48,159 nt of DNA from Bacillota bacterium (GTDB taxonomy: Bacteria > Bacillota > Clostridia > Peptostreptococcales > Anaerovoracaceae): contig JAFRYI010000002.1 in the NCBI GenBank assembly GCA_017437745.1, forward strand, positions 1 through 48,159. Direction: 5' to 3'. Position numbers and translations under genes: made by a program. Within the stretch, counting starts at the first letter, position 1, and each line of letters starts with the position of its first letter. Below the pieces are notes generated by a model. That model was not told where the DNA came from and did no database searches. It worked only from the letters and a program-made list of their open reading frames with translations. Of the stretch, positions 33,722-42,098 are shown in pieces.

Positions 33722-34783
33722 TTAATTGATCTCCAGCAGATTTGATCCGTCCGAAACGAATCTTACGGAAATGCCCTTCTGCAGACTTACGGTGCAGTAG
33801 GTATTGGAATTGAAAATATAACTCGCAAGAGTCTGACCGACCCTTATGTCGACTATCTTGTACGATCCGGCGTCCCTTACGTCTTCGACCGTGCCGCTCG
33901 TTACGACGGCTTTGGTCTGAACTATCACGGTGCCGCTGCCTATCACGGAAGACACTATCGCAGTCCTGCCGTTAAGTGCCTTTACTGCGTTGATGTTCGA
34001 CTCCGCGCCGTTGAGCAGTATCTTCGCGGACGGGTCGATGAACACAGCCTTCCTGGTACCGCCTTCGGTAATGTAGACCGTGGCGTTGGCGCTGCCGGAC
34101 GAGCTTACGGGCCCGTACACATCCACCTTGGCGGATGCCTCGGAACCGTCCTCGCTGTACTTCAGCGCTCTGGTAAGTATTACAGCCACCTCGGCGCGGT
34201 TTACGCCGTCCTTGGGGTGGAACTCGTTGATGTCGTCGCCTATCATGAGACCCGTGCGTCTGCACGCGTCGATGAATTTCATCATGTCGGGGCTTGCCTG
34301 GCCGATGTCGTTATAACCCAGGACGCTCACCATGGAGACCTTTATGCCTTCCGCGTTGACCATCCACTGCGCCAGCTTTTCCCTGGAGAGCGGATACTTG
34401 CCCGCGGTCCTGTCGCTGCTGCGTTCGGCAAAGTCAGCCTCCGTCCAGAAACCGGACGCGAAACCGTCAAGAAGATAGAGCCTTGCCCAGTCGCTTATCT
34501 GGCAGCGCTCCAGAAGAGCGGTCTCGGCCTCCGTAAGTTCCCTTTCCTTGGGGACCATGTTGGCCGTTCCGTAGTTGAGTATTCTGTAGATTATGGTCGC
34601 GACCTCTTCCTTGGTCGTGTAATCCCTGGGGCGGAAGTATCCGTCGCCGTCGCCTATCATAAGACCTACGTTCTGCGCATTGGAAACGTAAGGATAAGCC
34701 CAGTTATCCTGCGGTACGTCCGTAAACGAAGCGAGCATTACGAACGCCAATAAAACTAATGCTATCTTAGCGGTCTTTTTCAT
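33722..34783 (-). CDS. S-layer-homology (SLH) domain surface protein
   Basis: 353 aa from the ATG at 34783; the longer frame passes through the leader. A signal peptide (MKKTAKIALVLLAFVMLASF) is followed directly by SLH repeats: residues about 21-70 (FTDVPQDNWAYPYVSNAQ, ending in IIYRIL), a more divergent middle repeat, and about 160-210 (MKFIDACRRTGLMIGDDINEF). The C-terminal 120 residues are Ser/Val/Ile-rich beta strands without a known motif (ATVYITEGGTRKAVFIDPS). SLH repeats bind secondary cell-wall polymers, anchoring the protein to the wall. The ribosome-binding site is weak, and a GCCGC/GCGGC hairpin (34802-34817) sits just upstream of it. Confidence 0.88.
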   Translation of the reverse strand: MKKTAKIALVLLAFVMLASFTDVPQDNWAYPYVSNAQNVGLMIGDGDGYFRPRDYTTKEEVATIIYRILNYGTANMVPKERELTEAETALLERCQISDWARLYLLDGFASGFWTEADFAERSSDRTAGKYPLSREKLAQWMVNAEGIKVSMVSVLGYNDIGQASPDMMKFIDACRRTGLMIGDDINEFHPKDGVNRAEVAVILTRALKYSEDGSEASAKVDVYGPVSSSGSANATVYITEGGTRKAVFIDPSAKILLNGAESNINAVKALNGRTAIVSSVIGSGTVIVQTKAVVTSGTVEDVRDAGSYKIVDIRVGQTLASYIFNSNTYCTVSLQKGISVRFVSDGSNLLEIN

Positions 34784-34872
34784 GAATAAGCTTCTGGATC
34801 CGCCGCACGAACGCGGCTGAAAGATTCCACTGATACCCCCAAATACCCATACAGTGCATATAGGTACAAGTA

Positions 34873-34902
34873 AGTATAGCATGTTTACATAACAGAATAC
34901 AA
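34873..34902 (-). promoter_or_regulatory. Promoter of the SLH protein gene
   Basis: TTGTAT (34897-34902) and TATACT (34873-34878), 18-base spacer, giving a leader of roughly 80-90 bases. Confidence 0.55.
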
Positions 34903-34992
34903 CAAGAAATAATCAAATTGCGTGCCGATCCTGCGAAAATCCCCCGCGTGTCCGGGCCTTTCGCGCGGGGAAAGCCGTCGCCGGACGGTAAT

Positions 34993-35021
34993 TTGATGTT
35001 TTTTTGCATATAAGATATAAT
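34993..35021 (+). promoter_or_regulatory. Promoter of the O-antigen-ligase-like gene
   Basis: TTGATG (34993-34998) and a perfect TATAAT (35016-35021) with exactly 17 bases between. Initiation near 35028 would leave only about 12 bases before the ATG at 35040, and it excludes the upstream TTG at 35004 as start. Confidence 0.65.
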
Positions 35022-35039
35022 AAATATTTACGTGGCAAT

Positions 35040-37505
35040 ATGACTGACTTTAAGTTCGAAGAAAACATAATACAGTCCGCGGAGAACGATCCGGCGCGTG
35101 ATGCCGGAGCCATTGCGGAAGGTACGGAACGGGGCTTGGACGCTCCGGTATTCGGCATGCCTTCCAGGTTTTCCGACGCTTACACGGACGAAAGGCTGGG
35201 CAGCCTTCTGAACAAGTATTCCGAAGACGATCTTAAGCGTCAGTCGGACCGCCTTGTCTCGCTCTACGACGAACCGGAAGAGCCGGACTACAGCGACATA
35301 GACTTCGGCGACGAAGAGGCCGCGGCTGAGGAAGAGATCGAAGCGATCCCTGCTGTGGAAGAGATCGAAGAGGCTCCTGCCGTAGAGGAAACTGAAACTG
35401 AGGCCGAAACCACAGAAAGCGAACCTGCAGTTGAGGATCCGGAGACAGAGGAACAGCAGATCGAAGGATCTGCAGAGATCAAACCCGAAGAAGCAACAGA
35501 AGAGTCGGTAAGCGCAGACTCCGCACCTTCAGAGCCCGAAACTGAAGAGACGGCAGCCGAGGAAGAGGAGGCTGAGGAACCAAAGACCGAAACACCCGCG
35601 GCCGAGGAGCCTTCGGAGACCGAACCCGCAGCCGCAGAAACGCAGACCGGCGAACCAAAGACCGAAACACCCGCGGCCGAACGACCGGACTTCATACTAA
35701 GCGAAGGCGAGCCTGTCAGCTGGTACAGGATGATCCCGATGATCCTGTCCGCAGCGGTCGTGCCGCTGATCGTTCAGCTTAAGATATTCACACTGCCTCT
35801 CGGCGGGTACTTCTGGACCTCGCTGACGGACGACAGCCCTATCTACGACTACTGCAGCTGGTACAAGATGATCGCCGTGCTGGGCATCGCGGTCCTCTGC
35901 CTGATCGTACTGGCGATAGACATACTGCGCAAAAAGGCGCAGCTAAGGATGTCCTACGCGTTCGTACCGGCGGCGCTGTTTGCCGTACTGGCGATCATAT
36001 CCTACGCGGTCAACGGCTTTAAAGAGTTTACGCTCTTCGGATGGCCGGGCCGCATGGAAGGCACCCTGACTCTTGTCGCGTACATGATCATCCTGTGCTA
36101 CACGGTAGTGACGATCGACACTGCCAGAAGCGCGCGTATAGTATCCGGCGCGTTCTGCGTATCGCTTGCGGTCTTCTGCGTCATCGGCGCTCTGCAGCTT
36201 GCGGGCTACGACCCGCTCGCGACCGGCGCTGCAGCTAAGGTGACCGGCATATTCGAAGGCGTTACGGACGCCATGCCGGGGCTGACCGGCGGAACGGTCC
36301 GCCAGACATTCGGCGACCCATCATTCTCCGCGGCGTTCCTGTGTCTCGGCATACCCGCCGCAGCGATGCTCTATACAAGTTCGGACTACCGCGGCAAATG
36401 GTCCAGGTGGATCAAGGCGCCGCTCGTACTGATACTGATCTGGCTGTGCTTCGTCAACGCTGCCGGCGGAAAGCTTGCGATAACCGCGCTCGGCCTTGCG
36501 GCAGCGCTGATCGCCGGACTAATCGTGTTCCACAGGAACCTAAAATACTGGACCAAGCCCCTGCTGCTGATGATAGTATCTCTGGCGCTGGTCCTTACCG
36601 TTACCTACCGCGCGTGGATGCCGCAGCTTCAGCGTCTGCTCCCGTCCGTCTTCCCGGAGGATCAGGCGGAGGAAACAGTACGCCCCGGACTGAACAGCGT
36701 TACCACAGGCAGGGACAACGTTACATTCACGCTTAAAGGTTCCAACATGGTGCTGGACATCAAGGTCGAAACAGAAAACGGCTCCGTTACCAAGGTCACT
36801 CCCATGAACGGCCTGGGACAGCTTCTGACCCTTTCGGAGAGCGGCGACCCCGGTGTGTATTTAATTAACGAGGAGCCCTACCATTCGGTCTTCAGATTGT
36901 GTATAATAAAACATAACGATTCGCTTGCCTTAAGGGTGAGCATGCCGGAGAAAGACTGGGACTTCGTAAGCGAAGACGGAGAGATCCGCTACGTAAGCGG
37001 GACCGGACGTACAGTAAGCCTTTACGAGCCGGAGCGCTCCGGGCTGATAAAGGATCCCGGATACGCGGACTGCGCTGCGGCGGTATGGGACAGCGCCCTG
37101 CCGATGCTTAAGAGCGGATGGATCTTCGGACACGGCGCCGACAGCTTCTGCCTGTACTACCCGCACATGGACTACGCGGCGGCGTACACGGCCGGACTGG
37201 ACGTTCCGCCTTCCGCGGAAGGACCCCGCAGCAGCCTTATCAACACAGCTTTTGGCACGGGCTGGCTGTCCGCGGCTGCACTTGCGGCGATTTATCTTGT
37301 TTATATCGCTAAATGCGTTATAATATATTGGCGGCGCAAACTCAGCCACCCGCTCGCCTACACAGGCGCGGGGATATTCCTCGGGACCGTAGGGTTCCTT
37401 GCGGCCGCCCTTGTAAGCGATACATCAGTGTGTTCAATGCCATCCTTCATGACTCTGCTGGGAACAGGCATTGCGATAAACAGGATTCTCAAAGGAGGAA
37501 AATAA
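35040..37505 (+). CDS. O-antigen ligase / polymerase-like membrane protein with long acidic N-terminal tail
   Basis: 821 aa. Residues 1-76 are polar; 78-215 are extremely Glu/Ala/Thr/Pro-rich with a repeated PKTETPAAE unit (181 and 206), probably disordered and cytosolic. From about 229 there are ten or more membrane helices. A large soluble loop (about 540-710) lies between the later helices, the layout of Wzy_C / WaaL-type polymerases and ligases that join glycans outside the membrane. A GMxxxPNxxGxx-type motif is not obvious, so the assignment rests on topology and general resemblance. The ribosome-binding site is weak (GTGG) and the leader very short. The stop codon overlaps the start of an acyl carrier protein gene. 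Confidence 0.7.
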   Translation: MTDFKFEENIIQSAENDPARDAGAIAEGTERGLDAPVFGMPSRFSDAYTDERLGSLLNKYSEDDLKRQSDRLVSLYDEPEEPDYSDIDFGDEEAAAEEEIEAIPAVEEIEEAPAVEETETEAETTESEPAVEDPETEEQQIEGSAEIKPEEATEESVSADSAPSEPETEETAAEEEEAEEPKTETPAAEEPSETEPAAAETQTGEPKTETPAAERPDFILSEGEPVSWYRMIPMILSAAVVPLIVQLKIFTLPLGGYFWTSLTDDSPIYDYCSWYKMIAVLGIAVLCLIVLAIDILRKKAQLRMSYAFVPAALFAVLAIISYAVNGFKEFTLFGWPGRMEGTLTLVAYMIILCYTVVTIDTARSARIVSGAFCVSLAVFCVIGALQLAGYDPLATGAAAKVTGIFEGVTDAMPGLTGGTVRQTFGDPSFSAAFLCLGIPAAAMLYTSSDYRGKWSRWIKAPLVLILIWLCFVNAAGGKLAITALGLAAALIAGLIVFHRNLKYWTKPLLLMIVSLALVLTVTYRAWMPQLQRLLPSVFPEDQAEETVRPGLNSVTTGRDNVTFTLKGSNMVLDIKVETENGSVTKVTPMNGLGQLLTLSESGDPGVYLINEEPYHSVFRLCIIKHNDSLALRVSMPEKDWDFVSEDGEIRYVSGTGRTVSLYEPERSGLIKDPGYADCAAAVWDSALPMLKSGWIFGHGADSFCLYYPHMDYAAAYTAGLDVPPSAEGPRSSLINTAFGTGWLSAAALAAIYLVYIAKCVIIYWRRKLSHPLAYTGAGIFLGTVGFLAAALVSDTSVCSMPSFMTLLGTGIAINRILKGGK

Positions 37506-37735
37506 TGGTATTCGAAAAGATACGCGAGATCATTGCCGATCAGCTCGACGCAGATCCCGAAAGCATCACCATGGACACAGATCTCATGAAGGACCTGGAA
37601 GCGGACTCCCTGGACGCAGTTGAGATCATAATGGCCATAGAGAGCGAGTACGATCTGGAGATCCCCGACGACAGAGCCGAGGAATTCAAGATGGTCTCCA
37701 ACATCGTCAGCTACATAGAAGATAACATCAAGTAA
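37505..37735 (+). CDS. acpP: Acyl carrier protein
   Basis: 76 aa, normal length. The phosphopantetheine site is the DSLD motif with Ser35 (LEADSLDAVEIIMAIE), followed by the conserved EIPD segment, so it looks like a fatty-acid-type ACP rather than a D-alanyl carrier. AAGGAGG (37492-37498) lies inside the end of the preceding membrane-protein gene, and the two overlap as TAATG, so they are co-translated. No fatty-acid synthase genes are adjacent; plsX and plsY are 6 kb away on the other strand. It may be the house-keeping ACP or a dedicated carrier for acylation of a surface glycan. Confidence 0.93.
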   Translation: MVFEKIREIIADQLDADPESITMDTDLMKDLEADSLDAVEIIMAIESEYDLEIPDDRAEEFKMVSNIVSYIEDNIK

Positions 37736-37754
37736 CATCCGTTCCGGATGCATG

Positions 37755-37785
37755 AAAAAACCACGGGCGCGCCCCGCGGTTTTTT
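37755..37785. terminator. Bidirectional terminator between acpP and tsaD
   Basis: AAAAAACC-a-CGGG / CCCG-c-GGTTTTTT with a five-base loop. T-tracts lie on both strands for the convergent genes. Confidence 0.8.
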
Positions 37786-37853
37786 ATTTCCTTATTTCGG
37801 TCGTCTCCGCCCTCTGCCGAACGGGCAGCCCGAGCATCTGCCGATCCTGTCCG

Positions 37854-38897
37854 CTACATGTCCAGCATGTACAGCTGCGTCTCGATGTTAAGGTTGGGAT
37901 AGACGTCAAGACGGTCCGAAGCGTAGCGGCAGAGCTTCGCCTTTCTGTATGCCGCGGCCGCTACCATGGCCCCGTTATCCGTGCAGAATATCGGAGAAGG
38001 AATGTACAGACCTATGCCTTCTTTGGCCAGAGCGTCACCGAGCTGCCTTCTGAGCTCGGAATTGCACGCGACGCCTCCGGCGAGAGCGAGCTCGCAATAT
38101 CCCGCCTCCTTAACAGCCCTTACCGACTTGTTGACCAGAACTTCTATTACTGCCTGCTGGAAGGACGCCGCGACGTCGGCGGGTCTGACTGTCTCTCCGC
38201 GCTGCTCCGCGGAATGCATGTAGTTTATTACCGCCGTCTTGGTGCCGCTGAACGAGAAGTCCAGCGAATCCTTTTCCAGATACACACGCTTGAATTCTAT
38301 GGCGTGGGGGTCTCCCTGCTTTGCCAGAGCGTCCACCTTCGGGCCGCCGGGATAGCCAAGGCCTATCACCCTCGCTACCTTGTCGTACGCTTCGCCCACG
38401 GCGTCGTCCCTTGTGGCGCCAAGCACCCTGAACTCGTTCCAGCCCAGGACCTCTATCAGGTGCGTATGACCTCCGCTGACCACCAGCGACAGGAACGGAG
38501 GCTCCAGGAACGGGTGCTCTATGACGTTGGCCATTATGTGCGCCTGTATGTGGTGCACACCTACGAGAGGTATCCCGGACGCGGCCGATACAGCCTTTGC
38601 GAAAGCAGTCCCCATCAGCAGCGCGCCTGCAAGTCCGGGACCCGCCGTTACTCCTATCTCGTCGACCTCGGAGAGCTTTACACCCGCTTCCGAAAGCGCC
38701 TTGTCGAACACGAACGGGATGTTGTTCAGGTGATGTCTGGAAGCGATCTCCGGCACCACTCCGCCGTATTCCTTATGTATCTCTATCTGGGAAGAAATGA
38801 CGTTCGAAAGGACCTCCGCGCCGTCGGCAAGGAGCGCTATCGCCGTCTCGTCGCAGGACGACTCTATTCCCATGGTTATGTGTTTTCCGTCTTTCAT
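37854..38897 (-). CDS. tsaD: tRNA N6-threonylcarbamoyladenosine transferase TsaD
   Basis: 347 aa. It transfers the threonylcarbamoyl group to A37 of ANN-decoding tRNAs. Family motifs: GIESSCDETA (10-19), the metal ligands His116 and His120 in VGVHHIQAHIMAN, VSGGHTHL, LALAGGVACNSELR and CTDNGAMVA with the metal-binding Asp. The start directly follows the rimI stop codon with no gap. A later ATG (residue 9) is also possible because neither has a strong ribosome-binding site. Clustered with rimI, tsaB and tsaE, its complex partners. Confidence 0.96.
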   Translation of the reverse strand: MKDGKHITMGIESSCDETAIALLADGAEVLSNVISSQIEIHKEYGGVVPEIASRHHLNNIPFVFDKALSEAGVKLSEVDEIGVTAGPGLAGALLMGTAFAKAVSAASGIPLVGVHHIQAHIMANVIEHPFLEPPFLSLVVSGGHTHLIEVLGWNEFRVLGATRDDAVGEAYDKVARVIGLGYPGGPKVDALAKQGDPHAIEFKRVYLEKDSLDFSFSGTKTAVINYMHSAEQRGETVRPADVAASFQQAVIEVLVNKSVRAVKEAGYCELALAGGVACNSELRRQLGDALAKEGIGLYIPSPIFCTDNGAMVAAAAYRKAKLCRYASDRLDVYPNLNIETQLYMLDM

Positions 38898-39464
38898 CTA
38901 TTTCGTTTCTTCAGGGGCGGGAGCGCTGTCCGACTCATTCTCCGCATAAGCAGCACCGTCTGCCGATTCCTTCTCCGCGGCTGCCCCGCGTCTGGCCATC
39001 GTATAGGCATCCTCGCCGTCCTGGTAATATCTTTTTCTTATGCCGTCGTTCTCGAAACCCAGGCTCTTATACAGAGCGATCGCGGGCTCGTTGGATACCC
39101 GGACCTCCAGAAAAGTGTCCGGCGTTCCGGTCTCGCGGCATGCCGCAAGCAGTATCTCCATAAGCTGTCTGCCCAGCCCGTGCCTTCTGTATTCCGGAAG
39201 CACGGCTATGCTGCCCACCTGGCTCTCCACCGGAGCTATCACCCAGGCGACTATGTAACCGACTATGCGGTCCTTCTCCGCGCAGTGCTCTCCGCTTTCA
39301 TCCGCGCCCTGCTCTTCCGCCACCACGAAGAGCGCCATGTCGTTCTGGAGCTCCTCCCGGAACATCTGCATGGACCACGGCTCCTCCGGAAAACATATCT
39401 CCTCGAGCGCGCAGATATCGTCCAGATCCTCCGGAAGCGCAAGCCTGAAGGATATCTCGCTCAT
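38898..39464 (-). CDS. rimI: Ribosomal-protein-alanine N-acetyltransferase (RimI-like GNAT)
   Basis: 188 aa from the ATG at 39464, which has GGAGGAG five bases upstream; the frame extends further but overlaps tsaB. A GNAT fold is clear: SFRLALPEDLDDICALEEICFPEEPWSM at the start and the acetyl-CoA loop in AVLPEYRRHGLGRQLMEILL. RimI acetylates the N-terminal alanine of ribosomal protein S18 in E. coli; in Firmicutes the gene is usually found with tsaB/tsaD, as here. A low-complexity acidic tail of about 35 residues (ESADGAAYAENESDSAPAP) is unusual. The gene overlaps the end of tsaB by four bases. Confidence 0.93.
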   Translation of the reverse strand: MSEISFRLALPEDLDDICALEEICFPEEPWSMQMFREELQNDMALFVVAEEQGADESGEHCAEKDRIVGYIVAWVIAPVESQVGSIAVLPEYRRHGLGRQLMEILLAACRETGTPDTFLEVRVSNEPAIALYKSLGFENDGIRKRYYQDGEDAYTMARRGAAAEKESADGAAYAENESDSAPAPEETK

Positions 39465-40237
39465 CGCTTCTCCTCCGGAGACTGATCCTTGCGCGCCGTC
39501 CGGCCGCCTGCGGCTGCGTTCTTTTTCTTCTGTCTGTCCGGCTCCGCGGCCCTTAAGTAATTGGGCTGAGCGGTGTAGCAGTCCTTTACCTTGCCTTCCC
39601 CGAACAGTTTCGCGCCCAGGACCGCTATGCTGTCCGCGCGCTGCAGATAGTGCTCGTCGTCCGCGAATTCCACGGCGAAAGCGGGACCTTCGCCGCAGCA
39701 CGGACCTTCCATGTAAGTCCTTATCTGTTCTTCGAACTTCCTGCTGCCGTCCCCCAGGAAAAGCAGAGTATCGCCTTCGCGGGCTGCTTCCCGGACCATG
39801 TCCAGGTACTCTTCCAGCGCGTAGGCGCCTTCCGGTACCACAGAGTCTTTCAGCCTGAACGCGGCAGCGTAGACCTGGCTGCGTCTGGCGTCGAACAGCG
39901 GGCAGACGAGAGTCGTCCTTGTGTAAGGCGTCTCAGCGTACGCGAAGCTCTCCAGAGTCGGCACTTCCACTATCGGCTTGCCCCAGACCTGCGCGAGGCC
40001 TTTGGCCGTCGCCATGCCTATGCGTATGCCGGTAAAAGAGCCCGGCCCGCAGGATACCGCTACGGCGTCTATGTCCTCCGGACGGATGCCCGCGCCCTCC
40101 ATAAGGGCTTTTATCATGGGCACGCATTCCTGAAGATGCGAAAAGACGCTGCTGTTGCTGATGCAGTCGGTAGCTCCGTCTTTGTATATCGCCGCCGATG
40201 CCAGCGGTCCCGTTGTCTCTATAGCTAAGATCACCAT
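39461..40237 (-). CDS. tsaB: tRNA threonylcarbamoyladenosine biosynthesis protein TsaB
   Basis: 258 aa from the ATG at 40237. TsaB is the catalytically inactive partner that binds TsaD and TsaE. N-terminal VILAIETTGPLASAAIYKDG and the core AVSCGPGSFTGIRIGMATAKGLAQ are diagnostic. The C-terminal extension is basic (RQKKKNAAAGGRTARK). The start overlaps the end of tsaE by seven bases and the end overlaps rimI, so translation of tsaE-tsaB-rimI-tsaD is tightly coupled. Confidence 0.95.
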   Translation of the reverse strand: MVILAIETTGPLASAAIYKDGATDCISNSSVFSHLQECVPMIKALMEGAGIRPEDIDAVAVSCGPGSFTGIRIGMATAKGLAQVWGKPIVEVPTLESFAYAETPYTRTTLVCPLFDARRSQVYAAAFRLKDSVVPEGAYALEEYLDMVREAAREGDTLLFLGDGSRKFEEQIRTYMEGPCCGEGPAFAVEFADDEHYLQRADSIAVLGAKLFGEGKVKDCYTAQPNYLRAAEPDRQKKKNAAAGGRTARKDQSPEEKR

Positions 40238-40656
40238 TCTATCTCGCAGATCCTCTCGTCGTCCTGATCTCCGTAGCTGAGGTCTATCCACTTCGTGTCC
40301 GAGGGCAGTATGTCCTCTATCAGGTCCGCCCACTCTATCACGCACACCCAGTCTCCGCCCAGGTACTCCTCGAAGCCTATCTCGAAGAGCTCGTCCGGGT
40401 CGTGGACCCTGTACACGTCGAAGTGGCACATGGGTATCCTACCGCTCACATACTCCATGAGCACGGTAAACGTAGGGCTGGCAAGCCTTTCCGTAACGCC
40501 CAGTCCTTTTGCTATTGCCTGGGTAAGCGCAGTCTTTCCGGCGCCCAAAGGCCCGGTAAGCCCAATGACGTCTCCGGGCTTCAGCCCGTCCGCTATGCGC
40601 TTCCCCAGAGCAAGAGTGTCCTCAATTTTTTTTAAGACTATAGTTTCTCTTTCCAT
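40231..40656 (-). CDS. tsaE: tRNA threonylcarbamoyladenosine biosynthesis ATPase TsaE
   Basis: 141 aa. Walker A GPLGAGKTAL near residue 35, a conserved SPTFTVLMEY (switch-like region) and FDVYRVHDPDELFEIGFEEYL are family marks. TsaE drives turnover of the TsaBD complex by ATP hydrolysis. The ATG shares one base with the stop codon of the thioesterase gene upstream (TGATG), and no separate ribosome-binding site is seen, so its expression depends on that gene. Confidence 0.96.
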   Translation of the reverse strand: MERETIVLKKIEDTLALGKRIADGLKPGDVIGLTGPLGAGKTALTQAIAKGLGVTERLASPTFTVLMEYVSGRIPMCHFDVYRVHDPDELFEIGFEEYLGGDWVCVIEWADLIEDILPSDTKWIDLSYGDQDDERICEIEW

Positions 40657-41138
40657 CAGTCTTTAAGGAGTATGGGCTTGTCCGGAGTGGTGCTCGTATA
40701 CATCCTCTGCATCGTTGTCGCCACGGCGGCCAGTTCGCCGTTCACTTTAACGTCCGTGCGGACCACGCAGTTGTGCTTGCCCGCGTAAAGTATCTGCGCC
40801 CTTAGTATCATCTCGTCGCCCTTGTGTATGGGCTTAAGGAAACTGATGTTCATGTCCATGGTCGGCGAAGAGTTGCCCGTGCCGGCCTCGAACGATGTTA
40901 TTCCGGAAGCGGTGTCCGCAAGCATCATTATTATCCCGCCGTGCATGTTGCCGTAACGGTTCATGTCGTAAGCTGTAGCGGTGTGGATAAACTCTATCCA
41001 TCCTTCTTCCCAGCTGGAATCGTAATAATGGAAGTTATAGTCGCTGTAAAAGCCTTCCAGGGAATTGGCGTGATCAATGTACGCCTCCATGTGGAGCTTT
41101 ATCTCTTCGTCATTTTTCGAAAGTTTAAAAACGCTCAT
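40656..41138 (-). CDS. PaaI-family hotdog-fold thioesterase
   Basis: 160 aa. The hotdog signature NMHGGIIMMLADTASGITSFEA contains the conserved His-Gly-Gly and Asp of the PaaI/YbgC-like acyl-CoA thioesterases; DMNISFLKPIHKGDEMILRAQI forms the following strands. It probably hydrolyses acyl- or phenylacetyl-CoA-type thioesters, but the substrate cannot be told. GGAGGACAG fits the ATG. It overlaps tsaE by one base and lies 11 bases after ribU, so it shares the FMN-riboswitch-controlled transcript. That link to flavin status is unexplained. Confidence 0.88.
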   Translation of the reverse strand: MSVFKLSKNDEEIKLHMEAYIDHANSLEGFYSDYNFHYYDSSWEEGWIEFIHTATAYDMNRYGNMHGGIIMMLADTASGITSFEAGTGNSSPTMDMNISFLKPIHKGDEMILRAQILYAGKHNCVVRTDVKVNGELAAVATTMQRMYTSTTPDKPILLKD

Positions 41139-41149
41139 CTGTCCTCCGA

Positions 41150-41797
41150 TCAGATCTTACCGGCCAGCACCAGCGCCAGCAGCACGAACGTCACCAGCAG
41201 CACCGCGGAAACTATCGCGACGCCCCACTTTACGTGGCCCTTGCCGGACTTGGAAGGCTCTACTAGTTTTGCCTTTCGCAGCGCAGTCACGACAGGCTTG
41301 TACAGAAGCATCGCCAGCGTGGCGTTTATGCCGCCCTTTACAAGATTGAACGGCAGGAACACCGGTACCAGCATTCCGACGACCATGCTTCTGGGTACGT
41401 GCATGTACAGAGGCGTTATCAGCCAGTTCCAGAGTATCATGACAGCCGTCGTAAGCAGTACGCCGGAGACGAGGCCTATTATCGCGCCCTTCATCTTGTG
41501 GTCCTTGCGGTAGATGACAGCGGCCGTGCACGCGAACGCGCAGCTCTGCAGCACGTTCATTACGAAACCGATTATGCCGGTGGAACTTATCGTTATCATC
41601 TCTATGAACGACACGACCACCGTTACCAGCGCCGCGGGCAGCGGTCCGCATATGAAGCCGGTAATGACTATGACCACATCCTTAAGGTCGAAGGACAGGA
41701 AGCCCGAGACCATCGGGAACACGCTGGATACCAGCTTGGCCACGAACGCTATGGCGCACATCATGCCCAGAAGGGCTACTCTTTTTGAGTTTTTCAT
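41150..41797 (-). CDS. ribU: Riboflavin transporter RibU (ECF S component)
   Basis: 215 aa from the ATG at 41797 with GGAGGAA upstream; the longer frame runs into the terminator. Five to six membrane helices. N-terminal KRVALLGMMCAIAFVAKLV (AxxxA-type ECF contact motif), the LSFDLKDVVIVITGFICGP stretch and the FLPFNLVKGGINATLAMLLY ending are typical of RibU. It imports riboflavin with a shared ECF ATPase module not in this window. An FMN riboswitch lies upstream, which supports the assignment. Confidence 0.95.
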   Translation of the reverse strand: MKNSKRVALLGMMCAIAFVAKLVSSVFPMVSGFLSFDLKDVVIVITGFICGPLPAALVTVVVSFIEMITISSTGIIGFVMNVLQSCAFACTAAVIYRKDHKMKGAIIGLVSGVLLTTAVMILWNWLITPLYMHVPRSMVVGMLVPVFLPFNLVKGGINATLAMLLYKPVVTALRKAKLVEPSKSGKGHVKWGVAIVSAVLLVTFVLLALVLAGKI

Positions 41798-41847
41798 TTT
41801 AGATTCCTCCGTTTTCCTAAACTTCAGGAATCTGCCAGGTGTCTGAA

Positions 41848-41874
41848 ACAAAAAGCCCCGACATTTCGGGACTT
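41848..41874 (-). terminator. Riboswitch-controlled terminator in the ribU leader
   Basis: Minus-strand stem AAGTCCCGA / TCGGGGCTT, four-base loop, then TTTTTG, placed 15 bases after the FMN aptamer. Confidence 0.85.
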
Positions 41875-41888
41875 ACAGCAAAATAAAG

Positions 41889-42013
41889 CTGCTTTCTTTC
41901 ATCCGGACTGTGACCGTTGGTACCGGGATATACCGGTTCGGCCCTTGCGGGCTCGCGGACTCGTGGCTGCGCCCTTTACCGCCAGTGGGGACTTCCACCC
42001 CGCCCTGAAACAG
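41889..42013 (-). ncRNA. FMN (RFN) riboswitch controlling ribU
   Basis: About 125 nt with RFN blocks in order on the minus strand: TTTCAGGGCGGGGTGGAAGT, CCCCACTGGCGGTAAAGG, AGTCCGCGAGCC, CCGGT hairpin, then CAACGGTCACAGTCCGGATG and AAAGAAAGCAG. FMN binding is expected to favour the terminator at 41848-41874. Confidence 0.96.
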
Positions 42014-42033
42014 ATCTCTATATTGACTTCTTG

Positions 42034-42062
42034 ATTATATAACCTTACGCCGTACGTTTCAA
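42034..42062 (-). promoter_or_regulatory. Promoter of the FMN-riboswitch / ribU transcript
   Basis: TTGAAA (42057-42062), exactly 17 bases, perfect TATAAT (42034-42039); initiation lies a few bases before the aptamer. Confidence 0.75.
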
Positions 42063-42098
42063 GCCAAACGTTCGGGATGGTCTCCCGTAACCGGTGGA

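Noticed and set aside
35004-35039. TTG start 12 codons upstream for the ligase-like gene
   Set aside because: It lies upstream of and across the -10 box of a good promoter, so it would not be in the transcript.
39465-39701. Longer RimI start
   Set aside because: Arg-rich translation is antisense-frame noise inside tsaB; GGAGGAG marks the ATG at 39464.
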